Below, one piece after another: positions 38,547 to 39,321 of a DNA stretch of 39,321 bases (its first letter is position 1; each line of letters opens with the position of its first letter). The notes under the pieces were generated by a model. That model was not told the DNA's origin and searched no databases. It saw only the letters and a list, made by a program, of their open reading frames with translations. The stretch comes from a virus: the IMG/VR virus record IMGVR_UViG_3300017989_000216, positions 1-39,321 of that record. One strand, given 5' to 3'. Position numbers and translations under genes: made by a program.

Positions 38547-39321
38547 ATGGCAGTATATTTTGCGCCGGCTGGTCATGGATCTAGGTCGGCATCACTGGGA
38601 GCCTCATTAGGACAAGGCCTAGGCCAAACACTCCAGATGCTGGCTCAAAATAAGATGTTAGCTAAACAGCAGGAAATACAACAACAAATGGCTCAAGACG
38701 CAAAGCGTCAGAAGGCATTTGATATAGGGGAAGGCCTAGCTGCCCTAGGTGTCCCGGCAGAAGTTGGTCAAAAAATAGGATTGCTTCCAGAGAAGCAGCA
38801 AGAAATGTTTCTTCAGCAGTTTTTTGGATCACAAGCATCTATGCCTCAAGCTCAACAGGGCCTAGTGGAAATGCTTGGAGCGTCTCCAGAAGGCTTAGGA
38901 GAACAACCTGGAGCAGGTCAAATGCTTGAAGGACTAGCTCCAGAAGCTATGCAACCAGAAGGAGTTCCTCAAGAAGGAGCACCTGGACCGCAAATGCAAC
39001 CAGAATCTGATCAAATAAGACAACAGGTACAGGACCAGGTGAATAAACTATCTCCTGCAGATAAAAGTATCTTAAAGAGAGAAATAGAGCGTCTTAGAAG
39101 CGGTGTTCCTATAGGAGCAAGCAAGGAGGCTGAACCTGGTTATAGATTGCAGACCAAGCCAACAAGACAAAAGACATTCCAAGAGCTACTCGCAACTCCT
39201 CGACCATCAAAAGAGGATAAAGCTAAGGCTCGTAAGATGGCTATGGAGGAAGAGAAACTCAGCTTGGCGAAACAGAAAGAGATCAACCAAGATACACGTA
39301 AGTATTTTGAAGAAACGATGA
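38547..39321 (+). CDS. Virion internal protein, 5' part (continues at position 1 after closure)
   Basis: Starts at ATG 38547 (AAGGAG eight bases before) and is open to the end of the window. It begins AVYFAPAGHGSRSASLGASL with a Gln/Met/Gly/Pro-rich region (about 30-170) and a Lys/Glu-rich helix (about 225-255). Its frame joins exactly to 8-571 when the 11-base overlap is removed, giving 444 residues. Direct joining without removing the overlap would make a stop. Composition like the preceding gene suggests an ejected internal protein. Confidence 0.75.
   Translation, partial: MAVYFAPAGHGSRSASLGASLGQGLGQTLQMLAQNKMLAKQQEIQQQMAQDAKRQKAFDIGEGLAALGVPAEVGQKIGLLPEKQQEMFLQQFFGSQASMPQAQQGLVEMLGASPEGLGEQPGAGQMLEGLAPEAMQPEGVPQEGAPGPQMQPESDQIRQQVQDQVNKLSPADKSILKREIERLRSGVPIGASKEAEPGYRLQTKPTRQKTFQELLATPRPSKEDKAKARKMAMEEEKLSLAKQKEINQDTRKYFEETM

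Noticed and set aside
1-39321. Integrase, attachment site or tRNA genes
   Set aside because: No tyrosine or serine recombinase motif, and no tRNA-like cloverleaf was recognised by eye; absence cannot be proved without a search.

Overview
The window looks like one complete, circularly mapping genome of an uncharacterised tailed phage with podovirus-type virion genes, about 39.31 kb long. The first and last 11 bases are identical. Removing one copy joins the open 3' end ORF in frame to the ORF at position 8, giving one 444-residue gene. The virion set is a terminase pair, P22-type portal, coiled-coil scaffold, N4-gp56-type major capsid protein, adaptor, large nozzle protein and internal proteins. 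No tape measure, sheath, baseplate, integrase, DNA or RNA polymerase, helicase, tRNA or recognisable endolysin is visible. The host cannot be named; a probable lipoprotein and several signal peptides fit a Gram-negative bacterium (inference). The DNA is AT-rich by eye.

Layout. (1) 605-3917, leftward: small membrane or exported proteins, a membrane-anchored XRE-type regulator and an HNH/ribbon-helix-helix fusion. (2) 4182-14744, rightward: adhesion block with a repeat fibre, two related small proteins, a 1123-residue modular fibre and two beta-propeller proteins. (3) 14813-18470, leftward: tightly coupled operon with two different Erf-type annealing proteins, a double-wHTH protein, a small RHH protein and small membrane proteins. 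(4) 18471-18781: structured non-coding region with predicted promoters on both strands. (5) 18782-20534, rightward: winged-helix, Rep-like protein and small terminase. (6) 20506-23443: ten small overlapping genes, many membrane or coiled-coil, sitting between the terminase subunits. (7) 23514 through the closure point to 571: DnaG-type zinc finger, TerL, portal, scaffold, capsid, tail and internal proteins.

How the parts may work together. The Rep-like protein plus two Erf proteins suggests host-polymerase-dependent replication assisted by annealing recombination. With no integrase and a possible antisense RNA over the rep leader, a plasmid-like prophage state is possible but unproven. Three leftward promoters share one extended sequence and probably form a regulon; the membrane XRE protein is a candidate regulator. 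Late genes contain many intergenic hairpins, including a six-hairpin leader with a 25-base tandem repeat in front of the capsid gene.

The observations I rate highest are the shared promoter/operator family, the G-loop mini-hairpins in leaders of exported-protein genes, the rep leader with convergent antisense promoter, the capsid leader, the 14-blade and 7-blade propellers, and the coiled-coil/membrane cassette between TerS and TerL.
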